Source of the DNA: Dasypus novemcinctus
Taxonomy: Eukaryota; Chordata; Mammalia; Cingulata; Dasypodidae
Direction of reading: 5' to 3'
Length of the DNA: 64,000 bases
Assembly (NCBI RefSeq): GCF_030445035.2
Contig: NC_080680.1
Span: 96,043,157-96,107,156, forward strand
Shown: piece after piece, positions 11,036 through 21,925 of the stretch
Layout of the letters: every line of letters begins with the position of its first letter
Position numbering within the stretch: position 1 is the stretch's first letter
Notes under the pieces: generated by a model
What the model saw: the letters and a program-made list of their open reading frames with translations, nothing else
Told to the model about the DNA's origin: nothing
Databases searched by the model: none
Made by a program: the position numbers and the translations under genes

Positions 11036-11640
11036 CAGTCTGGTGAGCTCAGTACTTTCTGTTCCAGTTTCTGGAGATCTTAGCTTTTGTTGAAGACACC
11101 AGTTATGTAGGAGTAAGAGGAATATTTTATATCCACAAACTCTAGAGCTTCCTATGTCTTTGATCTCCAGAGAAGCAGGTAGGAGGATAAGATTTTACCA
11201 ACCATGGGGAGGATTCAGAAAATATCCCTAAGCTCCCTTTTAAGGAATGAATCAAATTAGGCTAATTGCCTCTAATTTTCTAGCAGACCTTGGGGACAAG
11301 CCTGAGCAGTGACCACAGGGATTGGGGTACAAGAGAGACATATACCTGGGAAATCCTGGGTTTCTTTCTGCCTGCTTAAAGTTCCACCTGGGAACTAGCA
11401 ATGGCTAAATCCTCCTCCAAGCCTATGAAGCCAATATACTCAGTCAGTCTCTCCCAACAGCACACTGTGGTCCAGATATAGAAAGGTGTGGTATTGCAAA
11501 GTCCCACATCATTTATACTTGATACCATGAAAGCATGAATCTTGCTTTAACTTCACATATTGTGAGTTTCTTCTCTAACTTGGGAGACCCTACGGGGCTT
11601 GTGGGTTGCCTTTTCTTAGAGATGGTAGAGTGAGGAGATG
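11036..11640. other. No gene recognised
   Basis: Unique-looking sequence with no convincing ORF. The part at 11040-11060 ('tgagctcagtactttctgttcc') loosely resembles 34090-34115 in the other OR flank ('ggagtgctcaatttctgctcc'). Confidence 0.35.
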
Positions 11641-11860
11641 GAACCCATGGATTCAGTACTTAGAATTAGATTGGGCTGTGCTGGTCATTAACTGTTGGCT
11701 TTGAGCAAGTAAAGCAACTTCTCCTAGACTTCTTTCATCAGCTGTAAAGTGCATATAATTATTGTTATCAAGAAGTTATTAAAATTAGATGATTATAACA
11801 CATGAAAAAGGATAATATATGTACAATAAATATTAACTCTTATCATCATTACACTTGAAT
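11640..11860 (+). repeat. MIR SINE
   Basis: 'ctttgagcaagtaaagcaacttctc', 'atcagctgtaaagtgcatataat' and the end 'gtacaataaatattaactcttat' follow the MIR core and tail (GGGCAAGT, CATCTGTAAAATGGG, CTCAATAAATGTTA). Confidence 0.7.
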
Positions 11861-12041
11861 CTTCCAATTAAAAACAATTTAACATCATTGATATATTATT
11901 GCTATTGTATGGTTGACAGAATTCATTGATTAATGAATTATTTACTACTTAGTATGACCTAAGAAAAATCTAAGTTGTCTCCACAGAACAAAATGTTATG
12001 TTCTTCCAGTACAGTAGATCAGTCAATGCACCGTTACTTCC

Positions 12042-12551
12042 TGTAGCAGTTTGATATAGTTATGAATTCCAAAAATAGATATTGGATTATGTTTGTAAAC
12101 TGATCTGTACATGGGCATAATAAAATTATGATTAGGGCTTTAATTGGGCCATGTCAGTAGGGTAGGTAGTCATAGATAAAAGTCATGGGAAAGGAAAGTG
12201 TTGGAGCTTTTTGAGGCTGGAAGATTTTTGATATTGGAGTTTGATGCTGATGTCTTAAGCTGGAGCCCTGGGAAGAAAGGACACATAGGAAAGAGAAGCC
12301 AGCCCCATGAAGAGAGGAACCCTGAACTTGGAAAGGTGCAAGACATGGGTTGAGAGGAACCCAGGAAGCCTGAACCCTTGCAGATGTTGGCAGCCATCTT
12401 GCTCCAATAAGTGAAAATAGATTTTGGTGAGTGAAGTAACTTGTGCTTCATGGCCTGGTATCTGTAAGCTCCTACCCCAAATAAATACCCTTTATAAAAG
12501 CCAGTAGAATTCTGGTATTTTGCATCAGCACCCCTTTGGCTGACTAATACA
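12042..12551 (+). mobile_element. 5' LTR of a MaLR-like (ERVL-type) element
   Basis: About 510 bp bounded by TG (12042) and CA (12551), with 'caaataaataccctttataaaag' as a TATA-like or polyadenylation region. Internal sequence beginning 'gaatttggtactgggagtg' follows directly, as in MaLR elements after their LTR. Related fragments are at 379-535 and 56875-57035. Confidence 0.7.
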
Positions 12552-12748
12552 GAATTTGGTACTGGGAGTGAGGTAGTGCGCTTTTGCAATTACCAAAATG
12601 CTGGAATGGTTTTATAAATGGATAAGGGTTATTTTTTGGAGGAATTGTGTGATACTTGGAAGAAAAGACCTACAGTGCTTTGAAGAGACTGTTGATAGCA
12701 ATATAGAAGCTAAAGAGACTTTTTATGATGCCTTAGAAGTAAATGATG

Positions 12749-13143
12749 GGAAGCAGACTTGGCCCAATGGATAGGGCATCTGCCTACCACATGGGAGGCC
12801 CACAGTTCAAACCCCAGGCCTCCTTGACCCGTGTGGAGCTGGCCCACATGCAGTGCTGATGTGCACAAGGAGTGCCGTGCCACGCAGGGGTGTCCCCCAC
12901 ATAAAGGAGCCCCGTGCACAAGGAGTGTGCCCTGTAAGGAGACGTGCCCAACATGAAAGAAAGTACAGCCTGCCCAAGAATGGCACCACACACATAGAGA
13001 GCTGACACAACAAGATGATGCAACAAAAAGAAACACAGATTCCCAGTGCCACTGATAAGGATAGAAGTGGTCACAGAAGAACACACAGCAAATGGACACA
13101 GAAAGCAGACAACTGGGGGTGGGGGGAGCGAAGGGGAGAAAAA

Positions 13144-13186
<43 letters not shown>

Positions 13187-13206
13187 ATCTTTTTTTTTTA
13201 AAAAAA
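12749..13206 (+). mobile_element. DAS SINE, full length, with TSD
   Basis: An armadillo-type tRNA-derived SINE. The A-box-like tggcccaatgg is at 12760-12770 and the B-box-like gttcaaacc at 12805-12813; these are RNA polymerase III internal promoter elements. A GC-richer body follows, then a long (AAAT)n tail (13140-13189), T-run and A-run. Target-site duplications of 14 nt with one mismatch flank it: agaagtaaatgatg at 12735-12748 and agaagtaaattatg at 13207-13220. Confidence 0.9.
13140..13189 (+). repeat. (AAAT)n microsatellite in the SINE tail
   Basis: About twelve uninterrupted AAAT units, forming the 3' tail of the DAS SINE. Likely polymorphic. Confidence 0.9.
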
Positions 13207-14239
13207 AGAAGTAAATTATGAAACTATTATTGGAAACTGCAGGAAAGGCAATCTGTGTTTTCAGGTTGCAGGGAAATTAACAAGATTAACTCCTGGTGTT
13301 TTATGGAAATCAGAATTTGAAAATGGTGAGGCTGGGCATTTAGCTGAAGAAATTTCCAAAGTAAATCTGGAGAATGTGGCTTGGTTTCTGCTGGCAGCTT
13401 ATAGGAAAATGCTAGATGAGAGAGATATGCTGAGGACTGAACATTTGGACACAAAGAAAGTAGAAACTGATTCTGGATATTCCAAACCTCTGGAAGTCAA
13501 GCTCCCAGGTGAAAGTCCCCCACTGGAGGACATAAATAGACTTAGAGCTTGTAAATCAGGTTTGAAGATGCAGTTATTTAGGACAGATTTGTGTAAAGTC
13601 TTACTGTTTGATAGTTTGGACCCCTGCTTCTTGCATGCTAAACCAACAAGGTTTTTGAGAGTGCTGTATGAACAAAACCACTGCCAGCTTGGACTAAAAA
13701 GGACATGGAAAGGAGAGATTGATGGAGAAACAGCTTTAAGAGAAAACCATGAAAGCGAAAGTGTGGAATTAATATATCACCTTGGGCCAAAAGAGGAACC
13801 CCATCCATGTGTACAGAGAGGGTGAGTTTGCACCAGCAGTTGAAGGGGGTGGATGTTCCCACCCAAAATTTGGTGAGAGTTTTGCTGCACAAGGTACAGA
13901 GAGGGTGAAGCACATTCCTCAAGGGTTAGGGATGTTGAGGTTGATGCCCCATAGTTCTGAAGAGGGTAGACCTGTCCCCCGTGGATTGAGAATGGCCAGG
14001 TCATCAATTTATTGCTCTCAGAGGGTTGAGCCTGTATGCCAAATGTTAGGGAGTATGTTTTCTTCATGTCACTGCACTAAGGAGGCTAAGACTCTAACCC
14101 AGAGATTAGGTAAAGTGTGGCAATCACCCCAACACTATTGGAGGGTGATGTCTGAAGCTTGGTCAACCCCCAGATATTTGATGAGGTTGTTTAACACATG
14201 TTAATCAATACCTCCATTGACTGGATAGTGCCTAAGTTC

Positions 14240-15885
14240 TTCTTACTTTCCAGAAATTGGCCATTTTTTCAGATTTCTTCTCAAAGTTTTCTGATCCCTT
14301 TTGGAATGCAGAAGGGTTACAGCTGTGGCAAGGGAGGATCACTAGTGTGGGGTGTTGGTGATGGGGGGATGTGTGGAGGGGGGTGTACCTGGGGCATGCC
14401 TCTATGACAAATGAATATGTTCACGTGGTCATGTCTTGGTGGGCACCTAAAGAATATTGAATTCGCATTCTGCAAAATCCTGCTACATTTTCTAATAGAG
14501 TGGAAAGAATCCCCTAAGCATCTTGGAAGTGCCTAACAAAGGAGGACAGACCATTATGCCAGGCCCTTGGTATTGATGGTTGTACTTATGATCCTTTTCT
14601 TGTTAAATTGAAACTTAGCCTAGTATTAAATATTGCCTAAGAATTACCTCCTGAAAACCTTCTGGTTGCTCAAATGTGGCCTCTCTCTAAGCCAAACTCT
14701 GCATAATGTTGCACTATCTCCCCACCACCACCACCCCCAGTGTGGGATATGACTCCTGGGAATGAGCCTCCGCAGCACTGAGACATTATTGACAAGTACC
14801 AACTAGCAATGCATTGGGAGAAATACATTGACCAAAAGGAGGAATACTAAAGCCAAATGAATTTTTATAGCTAAGATTTCACAGTGTGTCCGGAGATTAT
14901 TCCAGAAGTTACACTTGTGCATATCTCAGGAGGATCTCATTGACTTCCCCAGTAAACAGTGCCTCAAGCACTAGGGCTCCTCAGGGCACTAGAGACATCT
15001 AGACATTATAGGTAGGACACGTGACCTCAGGAATTTGGCACCCTGTCAGTGTTCTTACTTGGGAATATATGCTTCTTAATGTAACAGAGTTAGATTCACT
15101 TATAATTTCTCTACACATGGCTCTTCTGCACCTTTCATTTGAACCTATAATTAGATTACACTTGTTAAATATAAGTCCCAGAGACTTAACTCTTTGGTCT
15201 GTTCATATGCCAGTCAAGCCCTGGATCTCAGGAGAGTCCAGTTAATTGGACTCACCCAAGACAACTAACAATGGATGATGATGGACAATGCCCATTCAAA
15301 CAAAACAAAACAAAACAAAATGGGGTATCTACAACTGCAGGTGAGACAATTTCATCCACCTGTCCCATGGGATCTAAGTCCTGCCTCAATTAGAAACAGA
15401 GTAGGCATCATCATCCTCAATTCCTCAATTTGGAAGAATGAAAAAAGTAAGAAGAGAATGCAACTATGGACTAAAGTAGACATATTATTATTCCAACAAT
15501 GGAAGAACTTGTATCATTGATCTGTAGGCAGTGGTCACCAGAGTTTCTGAGGGGAGGGAGAGAAAAGAATGGGTATAACATGGGGGCATTTTGGGAACAT
15601 TGCAATTGCCCTGCATGGCATTGCAATGACAGATATAGACCATTATACATTTTTCAAAACCTATAAAATTCTGCTCGGCAAAATTAATGTAAACTATAGC
15701 CCATGGACAGTAGCAATGCTACAATATGTGTTCATCAAGTATAACAAATGTACCATACTAATGAAAGTTGTTGTTAATGTGGGAAAGTGTGGGAGGGGCA
15801 GGGTTGGGGGTATAGGGAAATCCCCTTATATTTTTGATGTAACATTTATGTAATCTAAAGCTACTTTAAAATTTTGTTTAATTTA
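14240..15885 (+). mobile_element. 5'-truncated L1, 3' UTR of about 1.65 kb
   Basis: L1 3' UTR, plus strand. The order of blocks matches the reverse complement of 22000-23300 in the minus-strand L1 at 21926-25757 (for example 'agaagggttacagctgtgg', 'cctgctacattttctaatagag'). It ends with 'cccttatatttttgatgtaac' and an A/T-rich tail near 15880. A short (caaaa)n run sits at 15299-15320. The 5' boundary with the MaLR-like element is uncertain by about 70 bp. Confidence 0.75.
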
Positions 15886-16375
15886 AAATTACAAGGAACA
15901 AATAAAAAGTTCTCTCCTCCCCAGTTTTCTCAGTTCTCAACCCCCATGCCACAGATATTATCACAAGCAGAATTTGCTCTATTTTTGGGGACATATTCTT
16001 TCTCCAAAGTCACAAACAATTCTAGGACAGAGGTTGTATAGCTTACTTCTCCCCTTTCTTCTACCACTTAGAGCCTAGCATGAGTTTGGAAATACAATAG
16101 GGCCTCTTTAAATGCCAGATTCTGAAACCCATCCTCTTTCATTCAAGCATAAACCATCGAAGTTACCCCAAGGTCAAGACCAAATCCACAGACACTTTTC
16201 TTTCTCCATCTTTTAAATCCTGGGTCAAGGTAAGAGGTAACTAATAGAGATTATGGGTATCCCTTAGCATGAGCCTCTGTACTACTTTACTTACATAGAA
16301 CCAGACCAATATATTCAAAATAATTCAATAGAATGTCCAAATCTATAAATTGTCAACCCAAATGCTAAAAGGAAA
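15886..16375. other. No gene recognised
   Basis: Unique-looking AT-rich sequence between an L1 and an LTR. No coding or repeat signature that I can support. Confidence 0.4.
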
Positions 16376-16377
16376 TT

Positions 16378-16797
16378 GTTATGGATTGAATTGTGTTCAA
16401 CCAAAAGATACATTCAAGTTCTGACCTCTGATCCTGCATATGAGATCCTATTTAGGCATGGGATCTTTAAAGATATTATTAGATAAGATGAGGCCAAATT
16501 GGATTACGATGAGCTCTGATTGAATGACTAGTGTCCTCTTAGGAAGAGAAAATTTGACACAGAGACAGCAGGAAGAATACCATGTGACAACTGAGGCAGA
16601 GAACACTGTGGGTTGCCAGCAGGCCACTGCCAGAAGCAAAGAGAGAGAAGCATGGAGCACATTCTTCCCTACAGGAATCATAGCCTTCTCAACACTCTGA
16701 TTTGGACTTCTAACCTCCTGAACTTAGACAATATATTTTTTTGTTTTAAGCGACCCAATTTGTGGTGCTTTGTTATGACAGTAATTTATTACTAAGA
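16378..16797 (+). mobile_element. MLT1-like solo LTR (ERVL-MaLR)
   Basis: About 420 bp beginning 'tgttatggattgaattgtgt', the usual MLT1 start. Then 'tagtgtcctcttaggaaga', 'gacacagagacagcagg', 'tttgttttaagcgacccaattt' and 'gtggtgctttgttatgacag' follow in the MLT1 order. It is an old, mammal-wide LTR. No internal sequence adjoins it. Confidence 0.8.
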
Positions 16798-16799
16798 CA

Positions 16800-17609
16800 G
16801 TAATAAAATAAAAGAACTTGGTAAGCTGAAATGTATTACTTGAGAAATTGGCAACTTCCTAATATATTGTAAAAAACAAATAATAGAAAGAAAGTTTGAA
16901 GAATTCAGATGAAATCAGTATAAAACTGAAAATTTCTATTCCAAATATGGAAACATTGATAATTAATTATTAAAAATAAATTTCATACAGATAAGTCAGT
17001 TTATAAGTCTAAAGAATCCCATGACTTCTAGTTTTCAAAAAAATTAAATATTCCTTAAAGACTGCCATGAACTCAAAGGAATGTATTTTTAAAAGATTTT
17101 TAAATATTCAAAATATGCTAAAAATATTTGTATAAACATGAATTGACACAAGCAAAATATATTCCTAAAGCAGAAATTTGATGAAATATAGAATTTTTCA
17201 TTTAACCGTACTTAGGATACATTTGACAATTTTTCAAGGATCACTTCACCTTTTTTTTGCTGTAATAAGCAGTCTAATTTTTGGTGTGATACCATTGTTT
17301 CCATACTTATTTAACAAAACTTTCAGTACTCTCAGAATATTTTAGCAGTATAATTTCGTTACTTCTTCTATCACTTCATATTCATGCTTAATGTATCTCT
17401 GAATTAGTGGTACTGATCATAACAGTACCATGTACTAATACTTCAGGCATCTTTACTTCCTTTCTACCACTTTCAAATATTTTGAAACTGTCCCCAGTCT
17501 CATATCGTCTTTTACTCGCCTTACTTTACCCAGTTATACCCTAGGAAGGTCCCAGCAGTTACCCCAGCCCTTAGTCATGCCCTATTCCTCTTTTTAATTT
17601 CTGTTTTCT
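16800..17609. other. No gene recognised
   Basis: AT-rich sequence with no meaningful ORF and no repeat I can name. Confidence 0.4.
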
Positions 17610-18045
17610 CAACCAGTTCAAGTGAAACAAAACCAGAAAATACTGGTTATTGCTGCCTGCACATGTGCAAAGCAAAAGCAAAAGTAACCTAGTGTGATAT
17701 ACCCTTAAAATCTCCCCCCTCCCGTCATACTAGAGCTGCCATGTTCTGAACATGTGATATATGAACAAGCATGATTGTGCATATCCCACCCAACCCTGCC
17801 CTAAATGCCACATCATATCACACCAACTTCTAGAAGTGATCTCATCCTGCTATCATAAAAATCCTACTAGTCTTTCCATTAGGGGCACAAATTTGGGTTT
17901 TATCTCCTGTCTCCTTGCTTGGCTGCTTTTCTTTGGTTGGTGTTATGGCATTGATGTCTATGCACATCAGACAATCAGCTGATTCACTCAGTAACAATTT
18001 TACACTTTCAAGCTGACTCTGTCTATAAAGAGCTAACAAGTTTAT
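17610..18045 (+). mobile_element. Possible ERV LTR, family not assigned
   Basis: Contains 'catcctgctatcataaaaatcc', a TATA-like box. 'ggcacaaatttgggttttatc' and 'ctcctgtctccttgcttggctg' follow, an arrangement typical of the promoter and R region of several retroviral LTR families. No clear edges. A decayed LTR is the best reading; non-repeat DNA remains possible. Confidence 0.35.
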
Positions 18046-18059
18046 ATGTGTCAGTTGCT

Positions 18060-18175
18060 CCATAGAGTGACCAATTGTCCTAGATTGCCTGGGTCTGAGA
18101 GATGTGCCAGAATGCTTGACATTCAGTGCTACAACCAGGACAGTCCTGGGCAAACTGGAATGACTGATTACCATA
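18060..18175. repeat. Imperfect inverted repeat, fossil DNA-transposon-like
   Basis: The left arm 'ccaattgtcctagattgcctggg' and the right arm 'gtcctgggcaaactggaatg' are partly complementary around a centre near 18120. This gives a roughly 110-bp self-complementary unit like a small non-autonomous transposon remnant. I cannot name the family. Confidence 0.4.
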
Positions 18176-18349
18176 GTTGCTTCCTGTTTTTAAAAATAAT
18201 AAAATTCAGCATTACACCTGAGATGGACTTAGTACCAGGACATCAACACATTTATTTGGGATCATAGAAAGCACAAGTGAAGAAATGGGGAAAATGATGG
18301 AAGGAAAACAGAAAAATCAATAAAACATACTTAATGAACAGGTTACTGC

Positions 18350-20990
18350 TATGGACAACAAACACTGGATCCAGTGTACCCTCTGAGAAAATGTTGAAAT
18401 ATGTCCCAGAAACATCTCCTTCCTCTACCATCCATATTGATTTCCTTCACTCTCATCCAATACATCTATTCCTGATGGCTTGCCTGGTGGATTGCATAGG
18501 GTAGGGCAACTGTCACTTTAATGTTATCAACGGGCGGAAAGCACTCAGGGTGGTAATTGGGTTGATTCCTCCCTTGAAAGTACTGAACTCTAAAGTAGCT
18601 TCTTTGACAATGTCTTCAAGCAGTAAGAATCTAACTAAAATTACTGGCTATCATATTTTAAGATACTAGGAACACCTCTTGTGCTTGTTGTAGAAATTCC
18701 CTCTCCCTATCACAGACCAATACTCCTAAACCCACAGAACCTAAAGTTGCCAGGAGAGTAAGTGCCCAGGGTATGAAAGACACATTAGGAGAGAACACAA
18801 TGTGTTTGGATTTCTGTGTCTCATGTCAGTGGTCACCAGAGGGATTGTCTCATGTCAATGGTCACCTAGTTCCACACCTTGGTTCCTAGACATGTGTATT
18901 CTGAACACAGAAACATATAATGGCCAATATTCAATATTTAAAATCTGGAGGACAATGTCCCATTTCTCCACAGCATGTTCAAGCTAGTACTGTTTCTGGC
19001 CCATTATAGCCATCCCAATGTTCTATCAGTCCATCAGCATCCAGAAGATTTGATTACTGGCAAGCCCAGCAAATCCTAAATTAATATACATATCAACATA
19101 CCTCCTTGGCTATAAAACAGGTCCTTTGGTCCAAGGCAATGTTGTTTGCAATTCCATGTCAGCAAATCCCATGTCATTAACTCACATAGTGGTGTTGGCA
19201 AGTGAACATGAACAAAGAAGGCAAACCTGTATTTTGAAAATGTATCAATCCCAGTATGGATGAATTCTGCTCATTCTGAGTGGAAGATGTCTGATGTAAT
19301 CAATTTTCCACTAAGTGACTAGTTTATCTATGTGAAGAATGGTACATATTCAAGGTCTTGGTGCCAGTCTCTGCTAAGGACATGCCTGTCATTCAGATTA
19401 AGAGTAGCTAGATAATCTGTAGTAAGTAATCTGTACTATTGGGTCTATGCAAAGGGTCATAACAGCCACCTTGTTTTCTGTGCTCCTGGGACTATTGTGG
19501 GAGCACTGGACCACTCCATAGTGTCCATAATGCCTGATCTCCAATATTCTAATTTTGTTCCTTACACAGCCTTTACTAACTAATCAACTCATTAACATCT
19601 GCCTAAGGATAAGTATATATCCTTGCCTAAGACAGCGTCTATCTTGAAAAAAGAAGATAAATAAGTGCTATTTGAAGTTCTACACCAAAGGAGGGTTTAT
19701 TTACAACAGCGTCTTTCAGGGCCACCTTTGGGTAGGGTTGTAGCTAACATTCCATTCACACTGACATATCCACCCAAACTCATTTGTGAATCAGGATCAA
19801 AATTTTCATCTCCCATTAGATGGGAAATCCTAATGAGTCCATAGATGTGAGCTGAAATAAGAAACTTGACTGCAATGGAAGTGAGTGACATGGGGCTAGG
19901 ATATCTATATATTTAACTTATTTTGTTCTCTGAACACCTCAATTGCAAACCCAAATGTGAAGTATGATGAATATACCAATATATCATATAATGAATTGAC
20001 GTTGTACTCACCTAGAATGACTTGGGTGGTATGATAATATACATATTTTCAGCTCCAGTGAATCTGACAATACTCATGATGGGCAGCTCCAGTCTCATAA
20101 TACTTGGCTAGGCCATGGTCATATAGTCCAAACTAGGATCCAATGTCATGTCAGCAGTGTCTTTCCAAACCTAAGGTACTTTACTGCAGCTCTGCTATAC
20201 TATTGAGGCTTGTCATAGAGACTGTATTTAGCTTCCTTGAATACTACTGGTTACTCTTGCACAATTGTATTTGCCAAATCAAATGACCCAAGTGGCAGAG
20301 AAGCTTGCCACACAGCCTAGCCCAAGTGCAGAGACCACTTTTGGTCTAGAACCTATCAATATCTGACTTTCAAGTCACCTAATACATGGGTCAATGAAGT
20401 GTTACCAAGATGCAGTGCTTCCAAGATGCAGAGCCCCACTGTGTGCTTTATAATTTTGTTTTTACTGGTGGGAGGTGCAGTGTGCATTTCTTGCCCTTTA
20501 TTTTAGAAGGGTTGCCCCAGAATTATCTAAATTTTTCAAATCCTGACATCTTCACTGCTATGGGAGGGTTGTTAAACCCCCAAAATGTGCCTACCCATTT
20601 AATTCATAATCGTGGCTTCTTCAAAAATCATAAAATTATGGCAATTGATAGTGGGATATTGTAAACTTTATCAAATAGATGCCCCAACTACAACAGCTAT
20701 GCTGGATGTGACATCCTTTCTAGAATAGATCGATACATTCTATAGCACGTGGTATGTGACTACTGATGTAGCAAAGGTTCTTTTTTCAATGTCCATCAGG
20801 AAAAAGGCTCAAAAGAAGTTCATGCGGACCTGGGAAATATACAGGTTACTTTCACTGCCCTATCCCAGGGCCTTCTTCATACTTGAGAGTGGCACTAATG
20901 TCTGCTATTCCACACTGGAATTAGTAGCATTTCTAATTTACTCTCTTGTCCCTTTGGGCAGGTTTGGGACTTTCATTTGACTGCTCTTGC
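18350..20990 (-). mobile_element. Decayed ERVL-like internal region (pol), minus strand
   Basis: The stretch matches, by remembered pattern, the reversed pol/integrase region of ERVL-type endogenous retroviruses. Examples are 'gaaggcaaacctgtattttg', 'aatgtatcaatcccagtatgg', 'gatgtaatcaattttccact', 'gaatggtacatattc' and 'cttggtgccagtctctgct'. Further on, 'agagaccacttttggtctagaacc' and 'cacctaatacatgggtcaatgaa' fit the upstream pol region. There are many stops and indels. The longest open frames are under 90 codons and encode nothing recognisable. No matched LTR pair is seen; the LTR-like stretch at 17610-18045 is on the other strand. An old, inert copy. Confidence 0.55.
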
Positions 20991-21049
20991 CATTATTGTA
21001 CATAAGCAGAATTTATTCTCTATAAAGAGAGTATGTGTATTCAATTTAG

Positions 21050-21340
21050 CAAATTGTGTTTAAAAATTTGCATATGTGTATATGAGCAATATTGGTTGAT
21101 AATTTCCTTCTCTTGTTATAATGCTGGCATCACACTATTAGTGGGGAATTAGTCATTCTCATTCATTTTTTCTTGAAGGGTTTGAGTATAATTGGTCCTA
21201 TTTCTTCCTTACATATTTGATAAAACTCACCAGTGAAGCCATCCAGACCTGTAGTATCCTTTGTGACAAATATTTCATTAAGTGTTAAAATTCCTTAATT
21301 GATATAGTACTATTCAAGTTACCTATATCTTGTTTTTCTT
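21050..21340 (-). mobile_element. Old L1M ORF2 fragment
   Basis: 'aactcaccagtgaagccatccag' is the highly recognisable reverse complement of the L1 RT-domain segment encoding LDGFTGEF. It is decayed and ends where an L1 3' UTR-like block begins. Confidence 0.75.
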
Positions 21341-21795
21341 ACTTTTTTTTCTTTTTCTGCTTTATTGGTGTATAATTGACATACAATAAACTTCACATAT
21401 TTATTGCATAAAATTTGAAAGTTTTGACATAAGTATATATCCACAAAGCTTTCACAACAATCAAGATAGTTAATATATCCATTCCTCCAAGATTGCCTTA
21501 TCGCGATTTGTAATCCCTTCCCACCTCTCTTCTCCATGCCTCTCTTGCCAACTACAATCTGCTTTCCATCACTACAGATTAATTTGCCTTTCGTAAAATT
21601 TTATGAAATACAATCACACAGTATGTATTATATTTTGCCTGAATTTTTTCTTTGAGAATAATTATTTTGAGTTTCATAAAAGTTTGGTGTATCAATATTC
21701 TATTTCTTTTATTGCTGAATAGTATTCTGTTGAATATTCACCTATTCATTATTATTTCCATTATTGGTTTATTTCTATTTGGGTTTATTAAAATA
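21340..21795 (-). mobile_element. Old L1M (L1MB-type) 3' UTR fragment
   Basis: 'tattggtgtataattgacatac' followed by 'aataaacttcacatatttattgc' is the reversed 3' end of L1MA/L1MB-type elements. 'tactacagattaatttgcc'-like and 'cacacagtatgtattatat' blocks come next. Confidence 0.7.
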
Positions 21796-21925
21796 CACCT
21801 TGAAAACATCATGCTTTGTTAAATAAAAAGATACATAAGGAAAAGTATTGTACAGATTCACTTATTTGAAATATCTAGAATAAGCAAATTTGTATAGACA
21901 GAAAGTAGATTACAGATTGTAACGA
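21796..21925 (+). mobile_element. Old L1 3' end fragment, plus strand
   Basis: 'tttgaaatatctagaataagc' and 'gtatagacagaaagtagatt' are characteristic of L1M 3' ends in sense orientation. Only about 130 bp. Confidence 0.6.

Larger units (their letters stand above)
12552..14240 (+). mobile_element. MaLR-like internal region, decayed
   Basis: The internal part begins with the primer-binding-site-like 'tttggtactgggagtg'. It contains blocks typical of MaLR internal sequence ('gaagaaatttccaaagtaaatc', 'gtggcttggtttctgctggc'). These elements are not expected to encode a functional retroviral pol, and the open frames here (for example 13376-13825) resemble no protein I know. A DAS SINE (12749-13206) interrupts it. 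No 3' LTR is visible: the element runs into L1 sequence between 14225 and 14310, so it is incomplete. Confidence 0.6.

Noticed and set aside
12753-12824. A possible tRNA gene (A and B boxes)
   Set aside because: The tRNA-like head is part of a SINE with a long body, (AAAT)n tail and TSD. No cloverleaf gene stands alone.
12710-13099. Minus-strand open frames of 81-129 codons
   Set aside because: They lie wholly within a DAS SINE and read its reverse complement. The same peptides appear at 49177-49629 and 51079-51375, in the other SINE copies.
13376-13825. A 149-codon plus-strand ORF
   Set aside because: It lies in the internal region of a MaLR-like element, resembles no known protein, and no start context or conservation is visible.
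16613-16795. A short plus-strand ORF at the end of an LTR
   Set aside because: Falls inside the MLT1-like LTR and is noncoding in that family.
17842-18174. A 110-codon minus-strand ORF
   Set aside because: Spans the LTR-like stretch and the inverted repeat, with no recognisable motifs.
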